From: Chara braunii
Taxonomy: Eukaryota; Streptophyta; Charophyceae; Charales; Characeae
Direction of reading: 5' to 3'
Length of the DNA: 44,025 bases
Assembly (NCBI GenBank): GCA_003427395.1
Contig: BFEA01000020.1
Coordinates: 3,858,186-3,902,210 of the forward strand
Shown: one piece after another, positions 31,939-41,734 of the stretch
Layout of the letters: each line of letters starts with the position of its first letter
How positions within the stretch are numbered: the stretch's first letter is position 1
The notes under the pieces: generated by a model
Seen by the model: the letters and a program-made list of their open reading frames with translations, nothing else
Told to the model about the DNA's origin: nothing
Database searches by the model: none
Position numbers and translations under genes: made by a program

Positions 31939-32094
31939 AATTATATAAATAATAAATGCATTGGAGGTTTTTTAACCAATTGGAAGCACATTTTTCATAT
32001 ACAATGGCATTTTCAACACTTGGAAAACTTATCACTCAAAGCTTTAGATAAAACACAATATATTCGCAAGCTGCCGCGTTATAAAAAAATGTAG
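31939..32094 (+). pseudogene. rps2: Mitochondrial ribosomal protein S2 fragment
   Basis: The frame reads NYINNKCIGGFLTNWKHI, which matches the S2 family signature around GGxLTNWK, and continues through LPRYKKM to a stop at 32092. Only about 50 residues remain, from the middle of the protein. It sits directly downstream of the group II domain V, as expected for the exon after an intron. The 23S-type rRNA piece that follows shows a mitochondrial origin. It is a nuclear (or rearranged mitochondrial) fragment with no likely function. Confidence 0.7.
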
Positions 32095-32126
32095 GTGTAA
32101 TAAAATTGTAGATAGTTGTATCAATT

Positions 32127-32240
32127 TGACCCGAAATCGGGTGATCTAGCCATGAACAGGTTGAAGAGAGTCGTAACGGGCCTTGGAGGACCGAACCCAC
32201 GTATGTGGCAAAATACGGGGATAACTTGTGGCTAGGGTAA
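32127..32240 (+). rRNA. Mitochondrial large-subunit rRNA fragment
   Basis: It contains domain II landmarks of bacterial-type 23S rRNA: cgggtgatctagccatga, caggttgaagag, ggaggaccgaaccca and acttgtggctagg. The gtatgtggcaaaatacgggg segment and the central ggccttggagg wording fit plant mitochondrial 26S rRNA better than plastid 23S rRNA. Only about 110 nt remain. Confidence 0.85.
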
Positions 32241-32431
32241 AATAAAGAAAGAGTAAGAATCAATCATCGAGTATTGATTCTTCAGCGTATTTTACGCTTC
32301 ATGCCTTTTGCCCCATAGGCGCGTGAGTGCTTATAGAAAAATTGGCGCATAACGGTGGAACCGTTAAATCTTTGAGTGAAATAGCATAACTGACGCCTTC
32401 ATACATAAATAGGCATCGAAAAGCCTTTCCC

Positions 32432-32465
32432 AAACCGTATGTGCAAGTTTTCTCGCATACAGCTC
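32432..32465 (-). ncRNA. Second group II intron domain V, opposite strand
   Basis: Read on the minus strand this is GAGCTGTATGCGAG, loop AAAA-like, CTTGCACATACGGTTT: a 34-nt domain V. A stem-loop resembling domain VI follows at lower coordinates (near 32408-32430). The downstream minus-strand exon can be read as YEGVSYAISLKDLTVPP but I do not recognise the protein. Its inverted orientation relative to 31871 shows that the insert is a mosaic of mitochondrial pieces. Confidence 0.75.
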
Positions 32466-32999
32466 TCACGAAGGTCTTTAGTTAGCGATTGTAAATAAGC
32501 CGGCAGAGGTTTGACAACTGCAACCTGGATGGACGCCGTGTGAATAATCAATCAAATTTGTGTTCTCCATAGGACCCTTTGTGATGTCTGGCATCAATCA
32601 CTTCTACCACGCGAGTTCCTCAACATCTGCATCGGCATGAGACGTATTTGTGGACTCAGCAGTGGACGACGTAGAGACCTGAATGTCAAAGGGGTATCTG
32701 CAAATTATGGGGTGGTGGTAGAGATGGGAGCCGTGGAGATGGAGGAAGGGTTAGGGGGATCCGGCTCTAAGGAGATGAGCTCCTCCTGATGCATGGAGTG
32801 AGCGGACAAAGAGGATTGTAGCGAAGAAGATTTGCAACGTTTATTGAGTAGATAATGACATCCTCCTCATGCATAAAGTAAGCAAACTGGCAAGGGAAAG
32901 TGAAGGCGATGTCTCGGTGAGACCTTGGAGGATGAGAGGTAGGTCAAGCGGGGTGTCACCTGTGGTACCAATGAAGGGGACACAATGAGTCTCACCACA
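32466..32999. other. Gene-free stretch after the mitochondrial mosaic
   Basis: No supported gene is seen. The mitochondrial match fades after about 32520. The rest resembles the G/A-rich degenerate sequence around the gag-like remnant. Confidence 0.35.
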
Positions 33000-34450
33000 C
33001 TTCATTCTAAGAACGAGTATCTCGGTCGCCCATCCGACCTCTTTGTGACGAAACTTGCGAGACTAGAGAGTGACAAGGATGAAATTGTACCCAGTCTTCC
33101 ACTCATTTAAGTGTACGAAGGAATGGTAGCGGTGAGACGATTGAGTACTATTCAACAACTGGAGGGAAGAAAAAAGGGAAGGTCAGAGACCGTTTGATTG
33201 AAGAAGCGTTGCGTCTTGGTATCTCCGAGGGTAACGGAGATAGGAGACCGAGACTTGGGATAACTATACATCTTCCTTAACCACGCGAGGGTGAACAAAA
33301 TCTCTCAGCAAAGCGGAGTCACATAAAGCGCGGTAAACCCTCGTATATATCCAAAGACGAATGAGAATGATTGAGAGGATGAAATCAGGGTCAAAGAATA
33401 AAGCAAGAAGACGACACAATGGGTCTGACCACGCTTCGTTGTGAGAACGAGTATCTCAGTTGCCCATCCGGTCTTTTTGCTATGAAACTTCTAAGACCAG
33501 AGAGTACCAAGGATGAAATCGTACCTAGTCTCCTACTCATTGAAGTGTGGGAAGCAATGGTAGCGGTGAGATGATTGAGTAGTATTCGGCAGCTGGAGGC
33601 AAGAAAAAAATGGGAGGTCAGAAACTTTTTGATTGAAGAAGCGCTACGTCTTGGTATCTCCGAGGGTAACGAAGGTCGGAGACCGAGACTCGGGATAACT
33701 ATACAACTTTCTCAACCACGGGAGGGTGAACGAAATCTCTCAGCAAGGCAGAGTCACATAAAGCGCGAAACACCCTCGTATATATCCAAAGATGAATTGG
33801 AGATTGAGGGTTTAATAAGCTTTATCTATAGTTCTCTGAAACTGGAAAAATATGTTCATAAGAACAATAATTACACCCTAGTAACGCGTTGTCTGCGAAT
33901 ACCTACGGGTATTTTAAATGTAGAATACCCATGGAATCACAAAAATATTATAGTTTTTAAGAATGAAGAGATTGAGAGGTTGCGATCAAAGATCAAAGAA
34001 TAGTGCAAGAAGACGACACAATATGTCTGACCACACTTCGTTCCGAGAACGAGTATCTCGATCGCCCATCCAGTCTCTTTGCTAAGAAACTTGCAAGACC
34101 AGAGAGTACCAATGATAAAATCGAACCCTGTCTCCTACTCATTGAAGTGCGCGAAGGAATGGTAGTGGTGCGACGATTGAGTACTATTCGGCACCAAGAG
34201 GGAAGAAAGAAGGGGAGGTCAAAGATCGTCTGATTGAAGAAGTGTTGCGTTTTGTTATCTCTGAGGGTAAAGGAGATAGGAGGCTGAGACTCGAGATAGC
34301 TAGACAACTTCCTCAACCTCGTGAGGGTGAACGAAATCTCTCAGTGAGGAGAAGTCACATAAAGCGTAGAACACCCTCGTATATATCCAAAGGCGAATGA
34401 GAATGATTGAGAGGTTGCGATCAGGGTCAGAGAGTAGAGGAAGAGGACGG
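33000..34450 (+). repeat. Three-copy tandem repeat with decayed coding content
   Basis: Copies start near the agaacgagtatctc motif at about 33010, 33442 and 34045. All carry cgcccatcc/tgcccatcc, accagagagtacc-type sequence, gattgaagaag(c/t)g, the tatctccgagggtaacgga stem-loop, gagggtgaac and ccctcgtatatatccaaag. Copy 2 alone has about 170 bp of extra A/T-rich sequence near 33797-33980. Copy 2 holds a 142-codon frame (33575-34003) without an ATG start, ending in AT-rich ISFIYSSLKLEKY and NNYTLVTRCLRIPTG. Parallel frames in the other copies are broken. I do not recognise the protein. It may be a decayed element or an organellar piece amplified in place. Confidence 0.7.
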
Positions 34451-34869
34451 CGCAAGACATATATATGAATCTAATAAGTCTCTCCTTACGAGCATGAAGA
34501 ATGCTTAGATCCAGGAGAGATGACATCATGACACAACATCATCACGAGTAACTAGTTGGGTACTTGTGCGAATAGCGCAACATGTCGAAAGTCTCGGAGG
34601 GAAAGGACTAGATGTGGTGGTCTACTGGGAGGCAAACAGTACCTAGACAAACCGTGGAGCAGAGGGGACTGTGTTTGTCGCGTTCTGAGAATCCTCTAAT
34701 TCGGTAGCCAAGGATGCAAACCACGACGCAGTGATTATGAAACCAGCGACAGACCCTGCCTGAGCGGTACACTACATCGTGGCTAGTTGGATGGCATGGG
34801 CCGGAAGGCGTCGGGGGGGACTGCGATCGACACTGACAGAAATATCAACATAGTATCGACGGAGGGCAA
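34451..34869. other. Gene-free stretch
   Basis: No supported gene is seen. It may be the decayed continuation of the minus-strand element whose gag-like part follows. Confidence 0.3.
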
Positions 34870-36130
34870 CATGATATGGGCACCACAACCGCAATGAGCC
34901 CTGATGGGGCACACTCCTCAGAGGATAATGCTTCACGCGGTAGGAAAAAACCCTGCGGGAGGTCCATCTGTAGAATAGCGAATGTGCGGGCACCAGACTG
35001 TGTAAAGAGCACGACCCATAGCAAACACGGTTATCCACAAGAAGTCACAGAGAGAGACAGTCTCGTTATCCAAGTGGTATTGGAAAATGTCCCTGGTTTC
35101 GATATCCTCAGATGTATCCCCAAGGGTAAGGTCGAGCTTGGCCGTAGCATCGTCGTTGTACTCGAGCGCACTGTAGCGCCGAGAGAATGATGCTTCGGGC
35201 TCAATTGGGCAACGAAAACGACCAACAAAACAGAACTGGTCGCGTGTGGTACCAGATTAGGTGGTGGTGGCAGGCCGTAAAAAGGACTAGGCCATGGAAA
35301 AACGACTTTGCATCTTCTAACACTGACGACCAGCCTCGTAAGCATGCTCTGCCAGAGAAAACGTTCGCCTTCATAGCTTTATGTGATAGTCAGTCATAAA
35401 ATTGACAAAAAACCGGTCCGTGAGAGTGACCTTCGACAAGAACGACTCATAACAAGTGAGGCGGGCGTCTTGAAACACCCATATATGATACTCTAGGTCG
35501 GTTGGTGTGGAGGACGTGGACCATCTGGTCTGGGTGACTCCATCTAAAGCGTCGGGCATATCGTGCCGAATGCCAAAGCAGTCCTGAAGACATAGCGTGA
35601 AGTATGTGAAAGTGAGAGCCTCACCCTTGCGACGGCGATGGCTATATTGCGTAAGGGTTGTCTCGCAATTTGGCTGCAAGCACATAACACATCTTCTAAG
35701 TAATCATCAAAGTCAATGTGCGCGTGGCTATCTGCAACCATTGCCATATGTGGACCGTGCCATTGTAGTCCGGTGTATCCGAGAGCCGGACAAGGGGGCT
35801 CCGCTGTGCCAATGGTGAGGCGAGAGGGGCTAAGGCGCCTGCCTGCACTGCGTCGACAAAAAAGTCGGGGTCGTTGCAGGTGTAAAAATGGGTGCAGTCA
35901 TGACAGTCGGGAGAGTGACCAGCAGATTTGAAGGCAACGATCACAAATAGTTGTGATGGAGTGGTAAGGTTAGAAGGTAGAGGAGAGAAAGCATGTAGAG
36001 GGAAAGGAGTCTGCACGATAGAGGTGAAACAAACGGTAGAAGACGATGAAGGGTGAGCAACTTGTAAACCGTGAGGCTGTCTCAAGGTAAGAATGCCCGC
36101 CTGAGCCTCCACGATGGTGACCTGCAAAGC
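34870..36130 (-). pseudogene. Possible retroelement gag-like remnant
   Basis: Minus-strand frames joined by frameshifts read as one decayed protein: an S/T/P-rich start, then RLSDTPDYNGTVHIWQWLQ (near 35730-35790), DFDDYLEDVLCACSQIARQP (near 35690), YHIWVFQDARLTCYESFL (near 35430-35490) and FSLAEHAYEAGRQC (near 35330). The spacing and WxxWLQ-type wording resemble Gag capsid regions, and its position upstream on the same strand as the reverse transcriptase at 30945-31560 fits gag-pol order. I see no zinc knuckle. The mitochondrial mosaic and tandem repeat would then be insertions into this old element. The identification is tentative. Confidence 0.4.
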
Positions 36131-36149
36131 AACAACTCCGAAGGTACGT

Positions 36150-36420
36150 TGGGTCGCCTAAGGAGGAGACAGAGAGGGTACCCGAGCGGGAGGTGGCATC
36201 CCAAACTGAGAGTTGCCCTGAGGTGGGGCTGATGGAATAAAAGAAGGAAGTACAGTGAAGGTACACGTGGTCGCCCGAGAAGGAGACGGAGAGGGTACCC
36301 GAGTGGGAGGTGGCATCCCAAAGTGAGGGGGCTGATGGAATAAAAAAAGGAAGTATAGTGAAGGTACGCTGGGTCGCCCGAGAAGGAGACGAAGAGGATA
36401 CCCGAGTGGGAGATGGCAGA
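36150..36420. repeat. About 110-bp tandem repeat, 2.5 copies
   Basis: Units share ggtcgcccgagaaggagac, gagggtacccgagtgggagg, tggcatcccaaa, gctgatggaataaaa and ggaagta(c/t)agtgaagg. It encodes serine-rich repeats on the minus strand if coding at all. Confidence 0.8.
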
Positions 36421-36527
36421 GAGCCGGTTAACCGACCCCCCATTTTTCACCTCAATTTATAAGAAAACCATAAGGCCATTTCAAGCAAACTCCACACCAT
36501 TGTATAGAGTGCACTTCTTACTAACAT

Positions 36528-36563
<36 letters not shown>

Positions 36564-37918
36564 TAAACACATAAAACAACACCTCAAAAGTGCATTTTCA
36601 GGCAATTTTGCCAAAAAAAAAATCATCGAAATTTCAGGATTTTCAAGATGATCAACAACACAAATTCTAATAACCCTAATGACACCAAATTTGTTAGACA
36701 TAAAATCCAAAAAAACATAAAATTTAACCCCGAAACCCTAATTTTAGGATCGTTCATGGTTACTCAGGGCCGAAAAGTGGGGGTCCCCGTTAATCGCTTG
36801 TGATGAGAGTGGTAGGGGAACTGAGGAGGGTAATCCTTGAGGCGGTTGACGTAAAGGGCAAGCACATTGAGTTGCGTTTGTATGGGTGCAAGTGCATCGA
36901 ATCATGCTTGCATAGGTACTAGGAGAAACGCGAGGGCGGTCTGAAGGTCCACACTATGAGTATCTTCAACGACGTTGAATAAGTCGTATCTGTCTCGTTG
37001 TGGACTTCTACAACATCTCATTAATTTGACATATTGATTGTACAAATGAGCAGTTCTTACAGTGACTCAAACAGTCGCCCCAAAAATAAGAAATAAAATA
37101 AACATAAGGTAAAATTGTATATCAAAACGACTTCTGGCATCATCAAAAGGAATATGGGTCAAAACTTCAATCTGATTTGGACATACTTACTGAAGTGTCC
37201 TCCGAACCGTGCGAAATAGCAAGGGCCTAACCTTGGACTGTCGGTTGAACGGGCTCCTGAGAGGTGGATGGCACCGCAGCGATCTCTTTGGAAGTACTCT
37301 CGTCCGTGTACGGTAGAGGAAGGGGGGTCGACATGGCGGGAGGTGGAGAAGAAGTTGAACTCCTGTGTGGGGAAAGAGGTCCACAACTAGGTAAGGGTGA
37401 AGCGATAGTTATTAGTGTGAGTCGTGTTGCTCCGGAACCGGTGGGTCGCGCCTAAGATGGTGGCGAGAAGCTAGTCGAGGGGAGAGGATCCGTTTGAATC
37501 CAGGTTGCTTGAAGGGAGGAGTCGGGAAAGAAAAGGGGGCTAGGAGAATCCTAAACCCTAAGGAAACCCCAATCGGAGTAAGAGGAGGTCAGGGTGGAGT
37601 AGCAGCAACCTAATCAAGAAAAAAAAATAGCAACGATGACGGGGAGGTGGGAGGAAAAATAAATAAATGGTGAAATTTTGAGATAAAAATAAAATAAATA
37701 AATAAATAAGTAATTCAAATAAAAAATGGATAAAACTGAAAAAAGAAAAATATTTATTTTTTGGAATTTTCGGCAGCCTTTCCCCATCCCCCATTCGCTC
37801 AAGATGTGCCAAGAGAAGAGAAAAGACAAAGAAAACACACTAACTTTCAAAATACTGTCAATCAAAGGAGAACGAAAAACAAACAAGTTTTTATTTTTCA
37901 AAAATTTCGGCAGCATTT
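36421..37918. other. A/T-rich region left of the LTR, no gene seen
   Basis: It contains a 28-base A run at 36533-36560 and A-rich stretches at 37615-37770. No PBS or terminal repeat of the minus-strand element could be recognised. Short frames here lack any recognisable features. Confidence 0.4.
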
Positions 37919-39085
37919 TGTTACTTGTTACATCTTCGATGCCACACGGGTCCTACCGAACCCAACGTAGGGGTAGAGGGACACAGTAGGGCCGAAGGCC
38001 CGACCTTGGGGGGTGCTACAGGCCGTAAAGGCCTTACCTTGGACCAGACCCGACGGGCCGGCCCAAATGATATTACCGTTTGGGCTTGGCGGCGCTCTTG
38101 AGGCTGCCGCCCGCCGGTTGAGGCTGAACCGTCCATCTGGACGGTTCAGGGCACGATCAGGCCTCGCAGCATAGAGACAGACCTCCGCCCACCGGTACAA
38201 AAGTACCGGTCCAGCCTCAGTGAGGCTATCGACCTACCGGCATTCTACCGGTACGGTATGGTACAGCGCGATACGGCGTTGGCGCTAAGTTTAGCACAGG
38301 ATCAGCGAGGAGTAGCAGCACAGCATTAGCGCAGCAGCAGCGAGCGAGCAGCAGCAGCGGCGACTGAGTGTGCCGGCGGCCATAGCCGCCTGAGGTATCG
38401 GGAGTTGGAGGCCTCTCTCCTCCCTCCCCTCGCCAGTCCCATCTCTCTCTCTCTCTCTCCTCCTCGGCTCCTTCTTCTTCTTCTTCTTCTTCTTCTTCTT
38501 CTTCTTCTTCTTCTTCTTCTTCTTCTTTTCAGACATCATCTTCTTCTTCTTCTTCTCCTTCTTCTTCTTCTTCAGATTGGAGACTTATACTAGTGGACAG
38601 AGATCAGTGTTGGACTTCGGTGGTATGAGACTGTGGTACTTACCAGATTGGAGACTTGGAGATTGTTGGGGCTGATACTTGGCGGCATCACAGTTCGGAC
38701 GCCGGTTACATTTGGACTTTGTATCTCTGACATTGGTGACTGATTGTTCTCGACATTTTGAACTTGTTGGATGACATTTTGGACTACCATATCGGTGACC
38801 TATCGGACTCTATCTCGGTGACCTACCGGTGTTGTCTACCTCCCCCACCTCCTTCGTCTCTCCTCCCACCTTTCATCTGTGTATGTGTGTACGGGATCTG
38901 GGGATCGTCCATGCTTGGCCCAGACCCCACCATCTCACGATTGTATATGTGTGGAGTGATTCTTGAGTCAGTCTATGTGAGTCAGTCTATGTGAGTCAGT
39001 CCGTTTATCAAACTTCCGTTGCATATATGCTCATCCTACATTGGTTGATCTTTGGTTCTGCCCATACTCATTGAAGTATGTAACA
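37919..39085 (+). mobile_element. 5' LTR of a Ty3/gypsy retrotransposon
   Basis: It starts TGTTAC and ends GTAACA, a perfect 6-bp inverted terminus with TG...CA ends, and is followed after 4 nt by a primer binding site. Length is 1,167 bp. It is rich in perfect hairpins: GGGCC-gaa-GGCCC (37989-38001), AGGCC-gtaaa-GGCCT (38020-38034), TGAACCGTCC-atct-GGACGGTTCA (38125-38148) and ACCGGTAC-aaaa-GTACCGGT (38191-38210). A (CTT)n microsatellite lies inside. The 3' LTR is outside the window, so the age of the insertion cannot be estimated and the left boundary rests on the terminal motif alone. Confidence 0.78.
38443..38575. repeat. CT and CTT microsatellites inside the LTR
   Basis: (CT)n at 38443-38460, (CTT)n at 38470-38527 and a second CTT-rich run at 38541-38575. 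The leucine- or lysine-run frames here are artefacts. Confidence 0.95.
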
Positions 39086-39089
39086 GTTT

Positions 39090-39101
39090 TGGTATCGGAG
39101 C
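39090..39101 (+). promoter_or_regulatory. Primer binding site for initiator methionine tRNA
   Basis: TGGTATCGGAGC differs at one base from the TGGTATCAGAGC site complementary to the 3' end of plant initiator tRNA-Met. It lies 4 nt after the LTR end, where minus-strand DNA synthesis is primed. Confidence 0.85.
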
Positions 39102-40091
39102 AGACCAATTACGGAGCTGCTCACCAGGTAAGACTGATTTAGGGATTAGCGCTGAATTACTATCAAGTTCAAAGTTGCAAATTTTTTTTGTTATTTTTTC
39201 GGTATTCTGTTTATTTTTGCATTTCCGTTTCAATTCAGTATTCGGGATTACTATTAGGATTTCTGTTTTACGTCGGTATGCTGTTTAATTAGGATCCGAT
39301 AAATTGATACTAATCCAACATTCTGTTGATTCAGATTTCTGGTTAGTAATTCGTAATTAGGGTTAAATCAATTTTCTGTTGATTTTGGCATTCTGATTTC
39401 TTTCGGTATTCCGTTTTTATTTCGGCATTCTGAATTTTAATCCGGTATCTCGTTTTACAAATCGGCATTTCCGTTTTATCGCAGTAGTGGAAAGTAGGGT
39501 TACGAAAATTTGGTTTTCGCTCAACTTGGGAAATTCGAACGTTTTGGGAACCGTAAATCCGAAAATTCCGCCGAAACGCGGAAAATTAGGGTTGGGCCCC
39601 AATTTTTCGCGAATTTTTTTTCCTTTCCTTTGTTTTGCGAAATTCCGAAAACGGGTTTAGGCCGTTAAAAATCGGATTTTGACGGTGGAAATTCCCGAAA
39701 TTAATGTTTTTGAAAATTCGAGTGTTTTCCCCTAACTTTTCTGAGACATTTTTCGGCAAACTAATCCGCATCTAACCCCCAAAGTTGCAACTTCCGGATA
39801 GTTCACTCATTACCGGTGAACTCCCGGACCGAAATTGATCTCAAAGAGACCTGATCTGCATACAATTCAAAATTCGTTCATTATCATTATTGCAAGATTG
39901 TTTTAATTGATTATCGTTAAGAAATCATTCTTGCAAAGATTGTTTATTGATTATCATTAAGAATTATGTTTTCGTGTTAATCATTAATTAATTTTATTAA
40001 TTAAATCATTCGTTATTAATTTTTTTTATTATGAATTTTTGGAATTATTTACGAGAAAATTTATTTTTTTCTGTTTGATTAGGTGTCTTAG
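39102..40091 (+). other. Leader between primer binding site and gag
   Basis: This is about 1 kb of A/T-rich sequence with degenerate ttccgtttta/cggcattctg motifs and no coding frame. A pyrimidine-rich tract ending tttgattag at 40083 precedes the gag frame, which has no clear ATG at its start, so a spliced leader is possible. Confidence 0.5.
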
Positions 40092-41733
40092 TCCATCCTT
40101 GGGACAGGGACAGCTAGTAATGCTGAACCCTTACCGGTCTGTCCGGTGCGAGGGTCGAATGAGCCCCTCCCGGACTTCATTCAGAGAATGCAGGACTATA
40201 CAGCCGCACTCACCCAAGTCAAGGAACAACAAGAGGCTGCCGCGGCCGAAAGACTACGGCTAGCAGAGGAAGCTACAACACAAACCCGGCGTCAAGCCGA
40301 GGCAGACCAGTTGGCGATCGATCAGCTCAACGCCGGCAGCGCTGAAGTTGTAAGTGCTAACCAAGCACAATGGACAGCGGTGCTCAACGGGATGCGTTAT
40401 ATCCTGGCACCCGACAGCGAGCCAACAACAGTACAGCAAGAGAGGCACGACCAAGCAGATATTCTACTCCATACAATGCGCGCCGTCATTTGGAACAGCT
40501 CCATGGGGGAGCTGCATTCCCGGTCCACACTGTAGCTGCAGCACGATCTGAGCCACAGCATAAAGATACTTGCAGCAGCTGTCAAGGTCGCGGACAACCA
40601 GTTGAAACAGTTGGATGCACGCATTGCTACCTTAGACGCAAGGCCTCCCCAAGCAGCGCCAGGCTGCACGCCAGATATGACAGACACAACGAAGCAGCTC
40701 AATGGGCGCATCGATCATGTCGTCAATCTCATCGGCGACATAGGTGTTTTCAATGGGCCGGACACGATCAGTAGCACGGTGGCCGCCATCAAGACGGACA
40801 TCACCAAGCTGCAGACGAAACCGGATGCCACTACGAAGAACTACAAGATGTCTCACTTCGACATCAGCAAGTTCGATGACCACTACAAGATGGACACTTT
40901 GGCATGGTGGCAACGTTTCTTCACGGAAGCATCATGCCGCACTATCCCGGATGACTATCTGATGAAGGCGTTATACTTACAACTGATTGGAAGAGCGCAG
41001 GCATGGATAAACCATCTAGCGGCTACCCACACATGCACCATCGCCGAACTTCACACGCACATCACGTGGAAGGAATTCGAGCAGCTATGGTTCACCCGGT
41101 TCATGGTCCGCAACGTCGTGAAGGCGGCCATAAACGAGGTGTACACCTGCTCTCAAGGAAGTATGCCAACTCGAGATTGGAAAACCAAGTGGCAGAAGAT
41201 AGTGACCACCCCAGGCTTCGATTTGACTTTTCCTAATCAACGATCCGAGTTCTTCTCGTGATCGTGCGCAGGATTGCGGTCGGCAGTCGGTAACGAGTAC
41301 GACGTTCCAGGCTATCCTGGATCGCGCAAACCTGGTCATCCAAACGGACGACAAGGCCGCTAACGAGAAACAATCCCAGCCGCATTATGTGGCTAAGCAG
41401 GGCTATCAACGTCCGACACATAACAATGCCGTGATTTATGAAGAAACAGACGATCTCCACGCTGCAGCAGCATCCTCGAGTGATGAAGGAATTGTAGCAG
41501 CGCTCCCGCCGAAGCGTCCTAAGAGGGTCCGAAAACCCAAGGCGACACAAGAGACGGCATCGACGGGAACTGGGCAGCAGCCATGGACGGCCTACAACAT
41601 CACCAAGGAAGTCTACGAACTTCGTCAAAAGTATAGATATTGTCTTTGGTGCAATGGAGTCACACACTTGACTGCACAATGCCCCGAAAAGGGCAAGGCA
41701 CACGTACTCCGTCCAGCAAACTCGGGACACTGA
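40092..41733 (+). pseudogene. gag: Ty3/gypsy Gag, broken
   Basis: Gag forms the particle and packages element RNA. The frame opens after a stop at 40089 and has no in-frame ATG near its start; a spliced or upstream start may apply. The N-terminus is a helical, coiled-coil-like region (VKEQQEAAAAERLRLAEEA). An in-frame TAG at 40533 interrupts it, then the same frame continues with the capsid-type segment MSHFDISKFDD (near 40849), WWQRFFTEA, ALYLQLIGRAQAW and WKEFEQLWFTRFMVRN. A frameshift between 41259 and 41310 moves the reading to the next frame, which ends in a perfect CCHC zinc knuckle, CLWCNGVTHLTAQC (41641-41682). The wording resembles, from memory, Gag proteins predicted in Chara braunii. 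Confidence 0.85.
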
Positions 41734-41734
41734 G

